Of a DNA stretch of 64,000 nucleotides, positions 35,101 to 45,529 are shown piece after piece. Below the pieces are notes generated by a model. The model was not told where the DNA came from and ran no database searches. It saw only the letters and a list, made by a program, of their open reading frames with translations. The translations under genes and the position numbers were made by a program. Location of the stretch: the NCBI GenBank assembly GCA_019828545.1, contig JACVRA010000152.1, positions 186,001-250,000 of the forward strand, in the 5' to 3' direction. This DNA comes from Paracamarosporium sp. OC-R06-R3 (Eukaryota > Ascomycota > Dothideomycetes > Pleosporales > Didymosphaeriaceae). Within the stretch, counting starts at the first letter, position 1. Every line of letters starts with the position of its first letter.

Positions 35101-36304
35101 TCCCTCAGCATACGATTCTCGTTCAGGACCTTTCGTACATTGGAAACAGAATCGGTGCATAACTCTTGAAGAGGCACGACTTGGACAAGGCATACCAGAT
35201 GAGGAGGTCCTTATAGGTAATGTCAATGACCAGTACAAGATGGTCGGCAACGCTGTCGATAGACGTGTATCTAAGCCCCTTGGACTGGAACTTCGGAGAG
35301 CTGTGGACCAACATACTCACCGAAAGGCCTATGCGAAGAGACAATCTGTATCCGTGGTCATTAATGTCAAGAGGCAGAGCCTGTTCGATGCACCAATGAC
35401 TGAAAACTGCACTGATGAGATACCTGCTATGCCCGTTACATCAATCGAGGGTCAATACACTGACATGGATGACGAATCTGACAGCACTCATACAATCATT
35501 AAAGCGGATATTACGAATTCTCCAAGGTCCACTTCCCAAGATGAGACGCACGACAACACAATATCCAAGACGTCAGTTAGCAGTCGCAGCAGATCAGAGT
35601 ATTGCAGTTCAATTCTAGCAGTTGAAGAGGACGAGGAGCGCCAAACATCAACTCCCAAGGTTCGGAAGCAGTTACGCCCATCGACCAGCACCGCCATTTC
35701 GAACGATTTAACACATGACGCTAACCTCGATGCGCAACCCGAAGCTGATTACGGACTTGACCTCAGAGTCAAGCCTGGTGGGGGCTTTAGCAGCAATGAG
35801 GAGATGGTTGATTACGATACTTCGTCAGCTACGCCGGCGCTCGCATGGAGCCGCACCGGCTTTCTTGGAAATCTATCAAAATCTTTTACAACGGTTGCGT
35901 CATCTCGCCTATCCTCACCAGTCACTTTACTGGATTCATCAGCTTCTCCTACAATAGGGACATCAGATTTTACGACGTCAGAGCTACCTTTACGAAACAA
36001 GCGTTCCCGAGATCAAGATGAGGTAGATAGTGAGGGGCGTTCACGTAGCATCATCTTAGGGATATCAAATCCGCGCAAACGAGCGAAGGAATCCAGTCGA
36101 GTCGCTTCGCGAGTGAGCAAATATTCGCCTACCATTGCAGGAGATTATTCGGAGCTTGCAAGGGAAGGCGAGTCGTCCCGCAAGACTCGCCATTCGGGTT
36201 CAAATTTGGAATTTGTTCCTCAGACATGGAACAGAACGGTTGAGGATCAAATCAATGTGGATGCCAAAGCGATGAAGAATCCCCACTCTAGATCATATGC
36301 TTGA
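32131..36304 (+). CDS. DIM-2-type cytosine-5 DNA methyltransferase
   Basis: Two exons, 32131-32319 and 32372-36304, 1373 residues. The N-terminal half has a BAH-like region (FRVGDVISIAPDEY; VPYRQGDTVYLKERG). The catalytic domain is complete: motif I SLFSGLGNLDKGLEAGG, the catalytic Pro-Cys in AAGSPCPGFSKLQ (near 34385), the ENV motif LENVVNMG, the Q-x-R-x-R motif SPQNRNRLIIS and motif X YKMVGNAVDRRVS. The order and sequence fit DIM-2 rather than RID or Dnmt5. DIM-2 makes cytosine methylation at H3K9me3/HP1-marked repeats. A 310-residue Ser-rich tail with basic clusters (KRSRDQDE, PRKRAKE) follows. No stops or frameshifts were seen, so this copy looks functional. Confidence 0.93.
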
Positions 36305-36601
36305 ATATCTTGGGTTTTTACCGCAGATAACAGTGGAGACTTTGCTTGTTAGGCAACGCTGCGTGCGTGCAACGAGGATATTAAACGGCTCGTACGCTGA
36401 GTGGATACGATAAAACAATTAAACATGTTTCGCGACACTTTACACGAGTACTTCAACTATCCGACGCATTGAGTAGCTATTACTGTGACAATTGCTGGTG
36501 ACTACCTCATTGGGGTTTAGCGCCAATGCAGCTAAATAGCCCACCACAAAAAGCATTCAAACTTCGTGACCAAACCATAGAGACGACCACATTCGCCGAC
36601 C

Positions 36602-37860
36602 ATGGAGTTCACCAAAGTAAACGAGATCGAGCTACCGGCTGCGTTCGACGCGCACGTTCATTTGAGAGATGGCGAGATGTCGCAGCTCGTTACGCCGACG
36701 ATTCGACAGGGTGGTGTGAATCAGGTGTATGTCATGGTACGATCCTCTCGCTTCCCCACATACTCCATTTTCGTGGCCATTATATTGCATCTCTACGTTT
36801 TGGATCCACAAACTTTAATGTTAATACCTTGTCGTAGCCCAATTTGGTCCCGCCTGTTACTACAGTGCAGCAATGTCTTGAGTACCGTGACCGGCTGAAG
36901 GCAATCGAGCCTAATGTTGATTATCTCATGTCGCTATATCTGCATGAGTCCATCACGCCCGAGGTGATTCGCGAAGCGAAGAAGGCGGGTATTACAGGCG
37001 TCAAGTCCTATCCCGCCGGCGTGACAACCGTAGGTCTCACTTCTCTCTACTTGAACTAGCTCTAATATAGCTCATAGAACTCTTCATCCGGTGTTATCGA
37101 CTACGAAACTTTTTATCCGGTCTTTGCAGAAATGGAAAAGCAAAACATGGTCCTGAACCTCCACGGCGAAGTCCCTTCTACTCCCTCCCATGCCCACACC
37201 TCCACGACGAAGGACAGTACCGCCATCACTATCCTCAACGCGGAGCCCGCTTTCTTGCCCACACTCAAAGCCCTTCATGAGAAGTTCCCGAACCTCCGCA
37301 TCATCCTTGAGCACTGCAGCACAGCTGCTGCCCTTGCGGCTGTTCGTGCCTGTGGCCCCACCGTCTCGGGCACAATCACCGCGCACCACCTCTCCCTCAT
37401 CATCGATGACTGGGCCGGCGACCCATTCTGTTTCTGCAAGCCCGTTGCCAAGACACCCGAGGACCGCGACGCCCTGCTCAAAGCCGTCGTCAGCAGCAAG
37501 GGCAAGTTTTTCCTAGGCACTGACTCGGCGCCGCACGATCAGGGGAAGAAGCGGGGCGAGGACAAAGTTGCTGCGGGAGTGTTTACGCAGCCCAATGCAG
37601 TAGCTTATGTGCTTGATGCGTTAGAGAAGGGGGTTGAAAGGGGTGTCGTCAGTGAGAAGGATATTTCGCAAGAGGGACTTGAAGGGTTCTTTGGCGGGTG
37701 GGGACGCGCATTCTACCAGGTCAAGGACGAGCGCGGTGAGCGGATTGTGCTGAAGAAGGGACAGGGTAAGGTCGTGGATGTTTTGGAGAAGGATGGCGTG
37801 AGTGTGAGGGTCGTACCCTTCCGTAGGGGCGAGCAGACGTGGAGCGTCACGTGGAAATAG
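36602..37860 (+). CDS. URA4: Dihydroorotase
   Basis: Three exons, 36602-36736, 36838-37029 and 37078-37860, 369 residues. It is a type II dihydroorotase of pyrimidine biosynthesis, converting carbamoyl-aspartate to dihydroorotate. FDAHVHLRDGEM supplies the first zinc ligands. TGVKSYPAGVTT gives the lysine that is carbamylated in the family. LNLHGEV, ILEHCST and TAHHL give further metal ligands. FLGTDSAPH holds the catalytic Asp. The length matches yeast Ura4 (364). The first intron (101 bp) is longer than most here. Confidence 0.95.
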
Positions 37861-38451
37861 GGCTCTCTAAATGTACTTATCGGTAGATGTAGCATGATTG
37901 ATACATGAAAAGTAACAAGAATACAATTCAAAAGTTCTGCTACGGATCTACATTGATTGACACAACTACGATGACAGTGAACCACTCCCCCTCCAGCAAA
38001 AACCGTCGGCACATATCCATCCACAGAACATCACATCCCACGAGATCATACAGCCTTCTGCGTCGCCCACCATCATTCTTAAGCCATGTCTTCTCTTACA
38101 TTCGACGTCCCTTGCTTCACATCGTGTCCGCCCTGCTGCTGAAACTCGACCATGCATTTGGGTACGTATAATTTGCATATCGCAGTCTTTCACGCATGCT
38201 GACTATTGAACAGGGACAATCGACGGATCATGGCCTTCCCATCGACAGGAATCTGTGCAGCTCAGATCATGGGCATTCATAGGCTTGGGCAAGATCCGGC
38301 TGCGCATTTCTCACCATCCGATCGCATTCAACGCGAGGATTTAAACCGTGTCTGGTGCTTTCTTTGCATATAGGACGCTTATCTTGCGTCTTTCAATAGA
38401 TCATATAGTATCGTCACATCTCACAGCACGACACCATTACCGTCAAACAGA
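37861..38451. other. Intergenic region
   Basis: No gene seen. It may include decayed 5' parts of the regulator fragment that follows. Confidence 0.45.
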
Positions 38452-38889
38452 ATGGATTCTGACGAAGACCTGATGTGCCATGATGTCACACCAAGCCTAC
38501 CTCTCGATGTTCCCACGCATAGCATCTACATGATACTGCAGCTTAGGATGACTGAAATAGCTCGCTGGCAACACGACGCGATCTGTTCCGTGGAAAAGGA
38601 CCCGCACACCATCCACAATGTGTACGAAAAGGTTCTTGAAGCCGACGCAAAGTTGCTAGATCTCGGCCGATGGCTACCTGCCTGGTTGAAATCTGACCTG
38701 CCAATCCATGAGGAAAACCAACTTGCTCCATATCTACAGAACATGCGTCGCACATTCCGGATATCATTTGCACACAAACGCATTAAGATGAATCGCTCAC
38801 TCTTCCGCAAAGCCATGACGAATCGTATGTTCTACTACTCAACAATTGAGTTATCAAGAGACAAGGCTCTTGTGAGGATGAACGGCTAG
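38452..38889 (+). pseudogene. Fragment of a fungal Zn2Cys6-type transcription factor (middle homology region)
   Basis: A 145-residue frame resembling only the central part of fungal-specific transcription factor domains: D-E-D-L near the start, then PTHSIYMILQLRMTEIARWQ, VYEKVLEADAKLLDLGRWLP, and the His-Lys-Arg helix AHKRIKMNRSLF before YYSTIELSRDKA. No zinc cluster, linker or C-terminal half is present, and upstream sequence gives no partner exon. It lies at the edge of the amino-sugar cluster, 383 bp before nagB. I read it as a relic of a regulator; a short expressed gene cannot be excluded. Confidence 0.55.
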
Positions 38890-39272
38890 TCACGCGAAGA
38901 TGTATCATGAAAAGGGGGCAGAACACAAAGAAGGACATAGGCTGGCACTCACCTTGTCATAATCATGACTGCTCTTTCGGGTTCTAGTCTTGCTAGTCAA
39001 GAATTAATTGTTGCACATCGGTATTTTGCTTTATCCTGGACTGAACCCGATATGTCGGGCAGGTCGTCGGATAAGCCGCCGGACTACCAGCCACCTGCGG
39101 GAATGAACTTTGCACCCAATGAGTATCAATGATCCATCGGAAAGGTCGCCAAACATACGCAGTAGAACACGAGTCATCTCATCAATATGAAAGCCATTGC
39201 ATCTCGGCTTCCTGCAATTCAGTTCTTTCTTTAAATTAGGATGAGATTGCGTTCTAGCATTCCACATCCACC
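38890..39272. promoter_or_regulatory. Promoter region of nagB
   Basis: 383 bp containing the CGG-N5-CCG element at 39068-39078. No coding signal was seen. Confidence 0.55.
39068..39078 (+). promoter_or_regulatory. Shared cluster element CGG-ATAAG-CCG (nagB)
   Basis: Inverted CGG triplets with 5-bp spacing, 194 bp before the nagB start. It differs by one spacer base from the copies at 42772, 47988, 50152 and 52218. This is the form expected for a Zn2Cys6 homodimer site; which protein binds it is inference. Confidence 0.7.
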
Positions 39273-40459
39273 ATGAGACTCATTGTCCGCAACGACCCAA
39301 GCACAGCTTCTAAATATGTTGCAGAATACATATTACACCGGATAAACCAATTCAAACTAACTCATGAGCGTCCGTTTGTCCTAGGTTTGCCCACCGGTGG
39401 CAGTCCAATCGAGGTCTACAAATTGCTCGTCGAACGCTTCAAGGCGGGTGATGTAAGTGACGCTACGATCTCGAAATGTCGGTTTCTGACAAAAGGTCGC
39501 TACAGATATCATTCAAAAATGTAGTAACCTTCAACATGGTCAGTAGGTTGTATAGACCAGCTTTGAATGTAGACATAACGAGCATCTAGGACGAATATGT
39601 CGGCATACCGCGAGACCATGCACAAACATATCATTCCTTCATGTGGCGTCATCTTTTCTCACACATTGATATATCCCCCGAGAATGTCCACATCCTCGAT
39701 GGCAATGCCCCAGATCTCGATGCGGAATGTGCTCGATACGAAGCTGCAATCCAGCATGTTGGAGGCATCGACCTTTTCCTTGCTGGTATAGGCGAGGACG
39801 GCCATATCGCATTCAATGAACCTGGATCTAGTCTAGCTAGCCGAACTCGAGTCAAAACTCTTGCCTACGACACAATTCTAGCAAATTCCCGTTTCTTTGG
39901 AGACGATGTCCACCAAGTACCTCGAATGGCACTCACTGTTGGCGTACAAACCGTGCTGGAAGCAAAAGAGGTGGTGACCTTGGCCTTAGGTACTCGCAAG
40001 GCTGTGGCCCTGCAGAAATGTATAGAAGGGGCGGTGAATCATATGTGGACTCTATCTGGCCTTCAACTACATCAGCATTCGATGATAGTGGCTGACGAGG
40101 ATGCCACGCTTGAGCTGCAGGTGAAAACCGTGAAGGTAGATTCTGGTTGCCCTTCAATACACGACACATCGAGTTGACATTTTCACTAGTACTTTAAGTC
40201 GATTGAGAACATCGCTCGCCAGCAGGGATTCGAGTATACATTGCCCAGAGGCCTTCTAACCGAGAAGGAAGATGTGAAACTCGATGATCATGTGGTTCAG
40301 GAGAGAATTGTCTCACTTCCGAACTCAAAGCCTGATCTGTCTGACGCTTCTTTGCTACGGCCAGATGGTCCTGTTAATGCACCGCTATCGATTCGGCCAC
40401 TCACTCCTGAGCCCACACTGGATAACATGGGTTCTCGCGTCACCTCAACTAGATCATGA
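39273..40459 (+). CDS. nagB: Glucosamine-6-phosphate deaminase (isomerase)
   Basis: Four exons, 39273-39452, 39506-39538, 39590-40135 and 40190-40459, 342 residues; exon 2 is only 33 nt. Family motifs are intact: [15 protein letters not shown] in the phosphate loop, TFNMDEYVGI with the catalytic Asp, [20 protein letters not shown], and [11 protein letters not shown]. The enzyme turns glucosamine-6-P into fructose-6-P and ammonia, the last step of amino-sugar catabolism. A 60-residue tail after the core is poorly conserved. It is first in a block that also holds MurQ, AnmK and NagA homologues, and its promoter carries the shared element. The fungal orthologue in the GlcNAc pathway is often called dam1. 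Confidence 0.95.
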
Positions 40460-40711
40460 TGCTAGAGCGGCGATCAGAGAGGCATAGGAAAAGAGAGCGA
40501 AAACGCTGTATCATAATGATGTTTGGAACCAATAATCATATTTGGGCTCTTTAACAGTATGTTATACAGGTTAAATAGCGAGGTTATGCTGCACTATAGA
40601 CGAAAATGTAAACTACCTTACCCCTTAGTAACTATCAAGTATCAGGAAGAGCGCAGTATCGGTTCTTGAACCCTCTAGAGTCTATTGTTTGTTTGGTTAT
40701 CCACATGAATC

Positions 40712-42651
40712 CTATGATATCTCTTCTTCAACACCATCTTGTACACCATAGTCTCGAGATCCACTAGGACTTTCCAACAAAATAGCTGACGTAGCAAGAT
40801 TGTACGGCCAACCACCAGAGAGTTGCAGCCAGATAGATTGAATATCTATAAATCTTGCAGATGTATCGCCTGTAGCAAATTTGATAGAAGCCTGTAAGTG
40901 TGGAAGAGAGATAAGTGAAGGGTAGCCATCTCCAGGCTGAGGGCGGAACTCATCTGTCGAATCGCCGTCGGGTAGGGTTGAGCCTGGGCTAATCATGGCC
41001 TCGCGTATTTCACCAAGGTAAGCTGCCTTGTAGAGGGCCTGCATAACATTAAGAGCCATTAACCATTGCTTGGCGGCCTTCCACTCAGATAGCCATGACG
41101 TGAAGTGCTGCTCGATCAGGTCTAAATAAACTCTGGCTCTCTCTTGGAATTCATTGCTTGAGTAGAATTCATCTTGCGCATGTTGGAGCCACAGGAAAGT
41201 GTTTGCGACAATTAGAAGCGAGGCAGCAACCCAGATATTTTGCAATGAACTTTGAACTTTCCCCTGCTTTCGTTCAAAGTCCGTCAGGCATGAAAGCATA
41301 TCTCCAAGCTCTAATGCATTAGAGACGCAGATTTCTATAAGTGACTGCTCTCGGTGTAGGTAGGGCCAACCGGCACCGTCTATAGCATCACATAGTTGTG
41401 TATAAATAGCCAAATGAGGAAGATAACACTGGTGAGCGACACAACCAGCACTGCGAAGCAGAAAGTGCATGGCTACGAATGACCTTCCCGTTCCAAGATC
41501 ACATTGAATCTGGAAATTGGGAATACTCCATCGAAGGTTAGGGTGTAGTGAGCTAGTCCACGCATCAAGGGCACTGGACCGATGAGAGAATACGCTTCGG
41601 GAGTCAGTTGGTATGAACTTGTCCAGATTCCTTCGCGAATAAACGGCGAAGTCAGCGAGATCGCTCCACAGGCAGATAGTCCTAATGAGATAGGGACCCA
41701 GGCCCAAATCTGACGGACGTTGATAGAACAAGAGATCATGCAGGCCCACACCTCGAGTCTCCTCGTGATATATCAATGAGATGTCTGTGCCGGGAAGCGG
41801 TATGCCAACATTCTCAAGATCAATAGTGCGGTGTTTAGCGAGGAAGTAGGCCAGCGCTCTGTCAAATACTAAACAAGCCCAAAGGATGCGCCTACGCACT
41901 TCCTGTTCCCTGAGATTGTGTTTTTTATGAAAGTCCTTGTTCAGGCGCATGATCTCAGCCATTCGTATGGCTGTGCCTGCGAACATCCAATGTCGGGAGC
42001 CCGAGTTGGAGACAAGCTCGGCGTGTGCAAGCACAAGGTTTGCTTGTATGTGAGTAACTAGACAATCGTGTCAGCGAGGTGAACATGGCTAGTAGCGGTG
42101 GAGTTTACCGGTCGGTTGATCCGACGATGCCTTCGCAAGGGATCGAGCCACCTGCAGGTAATGGGTGGATACCTCAGAACCCGACGGAAGTCGGAACAGG
42201 TCGTATGCCTTATCGGCGTCTAGATATCGGCCGCTGAGAGCGATAATGGAGGATGCAAGGAAAGTATTCTGTATGCATTTTTCTTCGAAGCTCGGGCGGT
42301 GGTCAAAGGAGCAAAAGTCACTAGCAAAGTGACGATCCAAAAAAAGACTCAAACATGCTTTGATCCCTTCTGGGCCATACTCGGGAAGCTGCACATCGAC
42401 GACAGGCTCAGGCGAGGCCGTGCTGGTGGTTTGAAAGCTGTCTGGCATGGACCAGACGCAGGCGATGTTTCTGTTGGCGCACCGTTTGCACCGAGGGCGC
42501 ACACCATCGCACTTCGACTTACGTCGACGACTGATCCCGTCCACAGACGTTAGTGTGCATCTTTCTACAGTGTAGAGAAAGATCGCCTAGATTGGGATGA
42601 ACATACCATGCGTCGCATGCCTGTGGGGTCCTCACAAACGTTCGAGGCATG
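40712..42651 (-). CDS. Zn2Cys6 transcription factor, candidate cluster regulator
   Basis: Three exons on the minus strand: 42651-42608, 42530-42109 and 42057-40712, 603 residues. The zinc cluster is assembled across intron 1: the second Cys of ACDACRRRKSKCDG is split TG|T. KCDGVRPRCKRCANRNIAC completes the six cysteines. A fungal-specific transcription factor domain follows (FLDRHFASDFCSFDHRPSF; GSRHWMFAGTAIRMAEIMRL). It sits inside the amino-sugar block, divergent from the secreted hydrolase, and has a CGG-N5-CCG element 120 bp upstream of its own start. That placement suggests autoregulation and control of the block; both are inferences. Confidence 0.88.
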
Positions 42652-43167
42652 CTGTCGATGCAAAATTGGTGGGCATGCAAGTCTGGACGGGAGACCCGAT
42701 GGGCCTTTGGAAAGTCCGGGGTTCAGTCGACCTATCTAGCAAATAGCGCTTATCGGAAGACTTCCTTGGGTCGGGTTATCCGGCCGCAAGCCCCGCAAAA
42801 ATAGGCGTAGCGGCTAATCCATGCAAGTGCCTTCATCTCATAACAGTCTAAACTAGAGTAAGGCCGTCGATGCTTTCCCCACTACTGTGAAGTCTGGTGA
42901 ATGTTTGATTCGGGGCCGCATCCTTGCCATTGTACTGGCAACGTACAAGAATCATCACCCAGGTTTATCTAAAGCTTATCGAAAAGTGATAGGGTTGAGA
43001 TGCATGCGGGTTATGTTTTCCCCACGAATGTTGCTAGTGCTATCGCGTCTCGAAGCATGCTATTTCATTATATATCACTATATCTCAGTCTCTCTTCGTC
43101 CTAATGCTTCATTGAGCAATTCAACTTTTCTCGGCATCAAAGTCATTCGTACCCAATTCTCCTCGCT
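42652..43167. promoter_or_regulatory. Divergent promoter between regulator and secreted hydrolase
   Basis: 516 bp with the shared element at 42772-42782. No coding signal was seen. Confidence 0.6.
42772..42782 (-). promoter_or_regulatory. Shared cluster element CGGATAACCCG (regulator / hydrolase)
   Basis: Read on the minus strand it is identical to the copies at 47988, 50152 and 52218. It lies 120 bp before the regulator start and 385 bp before the hydrolase start. Confidence 0.75.
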
Positions 43168-44454
43168 ATGAAATTTCAACTCTCTGCCACAGCTGTCTTT
43201 ACGGTCATAGCATTTCCGGCATCTGCAGACTATGTGCTCCGGCGTGGGAGTCCTTCGGCGGTCGGGATGCTATCCCAGCCACTGATATCTATGGTTCAAA
43301 ACCTCTCATCGTATAACACTCCGGCCGACTACGGGACCGCGTCCCACAACGAGATACGGGCGCTCGAACCCGGGTCAGCCAATCTCGTAGCTCGCCATGG
43401 AGTCATCGTGAGCGCTTTTGCTGTGGGAAAGAGGAAGCTATATGCCGATGCCAATGGTACTTATCTCGATGCAGCGGAGCAGGAAGAGACAACCCTTGAC
43501 ACCATCTATGACCTTGCCAGTATCTCAAAACTCTTCACTTCTATTGCTGTACTTCGGGAAGTGGATAATGGACGAATTCACCTCAATCAAACCGTGGCAT
43601 CGTACCTACCCGAGTTTGCGGCCAATGGAAAGGACGACATAAGGGTGATCGACCTACTTACCCACAGTAGCGGTCTCTTGCCTTTGCCCATCCCTGATCT
43701 CTGGAAGTCGAATTATTCATCAATAGATGAACGGATCGCGACATTGCTTAATCTGGCTCCTCAAGAGCCGCGACGCACTAAATTTATTTACTCTGACATT
43801 GGCTTCATGACACTCCGCTACCTGTTAGAACAAGTAACAGGGATGAACCATGAGCTGCTTGTCTATTCTTTCACCATTCCACTGGGCATGAGATCAACCT
43901 TTTTCAATCGTGGCAGCCTCGAGGGTCCCCGCAACCCGTTTTATCACCGTACTGCACCGACCGAATTCGAAATAGAGGCACAAGGACCAGAGGAGCCAAA
44001 ACGCCCGCAACCAGTCCGAGGAACTGTTCATGACGAAAATACATGGGCTCTAGGAGGTGTCTCTGGTCATGCGGGTCTGTTTTCCACGGTTGAAGATGTT
44101 GCTATCTTCTGCCAAATGATCCTGAACAATGGAACATACAAGGGCCATCGGGTGCTGTCAAAAAAATCCGTGGATCTCATCTTCACCGATTTCAACGGGC
44201 AATTTCCTGGTAATAATTACGGAGCAGGGTTTGCGCTCAACCAAACCTACACGCAGGGCAGTATGCAGAGCATGCAAACCGCAAGTCATTCTGGTTTCAC
44301 CGGCACCACCCTTGCAATCGATCGGCCTTCTGGCACATTCTGGCTCCATTTTAGTAACCGTGTGCATCCGAGTAGGCATTGGTCAACGAATAACCCTGCT
44401 CGCGAGGCAATGGGCTATTGGGTGGCGAAGAGTCTTGGGAGGAAGGTGGATTAA
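43168..44454 (+). CDS. Secreted beta-lactamase-family serine hydrolase, AmiE-like (candidate muropeptide amidase)
   Basis: Single exon of 428 residues. The first 20 form a signal peptide ending FPASA. Penicillin-recognising motifs are complete: S-x-x-K as S118-I-S-K121 in DLASISKLFTS, Tyr208 in FIYSDIGF, and a late HSGFTG in place of KTG. The segment VHDENTWALGGVSGHAGLF (about 287-305) is typical of PF00144 serine hydrolases, which include the Bacillus subtilis muropeptide-recycling amidase AmiE (YbbE) as I recall. Several N-x-S/T sites fit secretion. Beside MurQ and AnmK genes, an extracellular role in freeing peptide from MurNAc is a reasonable inference, but other esterase or peptidase roles are possible. 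Unlike its neighbours it has no introns. Confidence 0.85.
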   Translation: MKFQLSATAVFTVIAFPASADYVLRRGSPSAVGMLSQPLISMVQNLSSYNTPADYGTASHNEIRALEPGSANLVARHGVIVSAFAVGKRKLYADANGTYLDAAEQEETTLDTIYDLASISKLFTSIAVLREVDNGRIHLNQTVASYLPEFAANGKDDIRVIDLLTHSSGLLPLPIPDLWKSNYSSIDERIATLLNLAPQEPRRTKFIYSDIGFMTLRYLLEQVTGMNHELLVYSFTIPLGMRSTFFNRGSLEGPRNPFYHRTAPTEFEIEAQGPEEPKRPQPVRGTVHDENTWALGGVSGHAGLFSTVEDVAIFCQMILNNGTYKGHRVLSKKSVDLIFTDFNGQFPGNNYGAGFALNQTYTQGSMQSMQTASHSGFTGTTLAIDRPSGTFWLHFSNRVHPSRHWSTNNPAREAMGYWVAKSLGRKVD

Positions 44455-44765
44455 TCTTTGTAGGTTCTTTTATAAAAGTGTCTCCACAGAGGATCAATGT
44501 AAAGTCTTGCACTTTTATTGACAAGCCGTCGACAGTGGCTATGTAATTTGGTAGAATGGTTGTGTGTTAATAGTAGGGGTAGTATCACCACAGCGTATGG
44601 GCAAAGAATATTAGCTACCTTGATTTAACTTGGACGTTTCAATCAAAAAGGCATATTTATTTTGATACTTCGAAATATGCTACATGACATTATAAGAACG
44701 AGCTTCTTTCTCACTTATCGTAGGCCCGTCTAGCTACTAAATGCACTACAGCGATAGGATGATGC

Positions 44766-44781
44766 TACAGCGGTACTACAG
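44766..44781 (+). repeat. 16-bp direct repeat, copy 1 (TACAGCGGTACTACAG)
   Basis: Exact copy recurs at 45122-45137, 356 bp downstream, within a gene-free region. May be remains of a mobile element; no coding or terminal structure was recognised. Confidence 0.65.
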
Positions 44782-45121
44782 CTTCGTCAGGCTGTCCCCA
44801 GAGACTCCGCGTGTTAACATAGCTGAGGCTCTTGCCGCGATAGTTTTGGAAGGGTATTAGGAACGACATTCGAAGTTGTCTGTGGAGGTGTCTGTGGAAG
44901 GATTGCAAGGCTCTGCAGCCTGCATGAAATATTCGACTACCACCTTACCTGTTGAGCCATGACTCCTCACTATTCTCACCAAACCATACTTTTGCAATGA
45001 CTCCCAGAGTCGTTGTCTCCTATAATCTCAACAGCTTAGTAAAGGTATAGCACTCAGTGCGCAGCTCTGCTGTGGTACTGACTCACTAGGGTCCCACGCT
45101 GGGCCAACACCAACTCGATCG

Positions 45122-45137
45122 TACAGCGGTACTACAG
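45122..45137 (+). repeat. 16-bp direct repeat, copy 2
   Basis: Identical to 44766-44781. Confidence 0.65.
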
Positions 45138-45529
45138 GATTGCATGTGCAATTATCTGGACAGGAGCGTGGAATGCATTCCTTAGGCTAGAGTCTCTTTT
45201 ACTGACAGATCTTGACAGTCAGAAGAGTGACCATCTAAAGTCTTATCAAGACTTATCCAGAACCAATCTAGGGCTTGGGGTAGCCTACGATAGCAAATCC
45301 TAAATCAATATTTCTCCAGCCGTCTAGTACATGAACTAGTAATTCAAAGCGCGGGTACTTTAACGAAATGTTTCAATTGATTCCGTATTAACTTTCTGTT
45401 AGATCTAATCTATGCAGGGTCTCGTGATACTACTGCTATGTCCTACAGACATGTGTATCACGCGAAGTGATATTATACTTGAAGGGGACCAGGAATGTGA
45501 TATATGGATCAGGAGGCTTCACAATGAAT

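Larger units (their letters stand above)
44455..45529. other. Gene-free region with short dispersed repeats
   Basis: 1.1 kb, AT-rich, with no frame over 60 codons except antisense shadow of the transporter end. It contains a 16-base repeat pair; possibly decayed mobile DNA. Confidence 0.5.
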
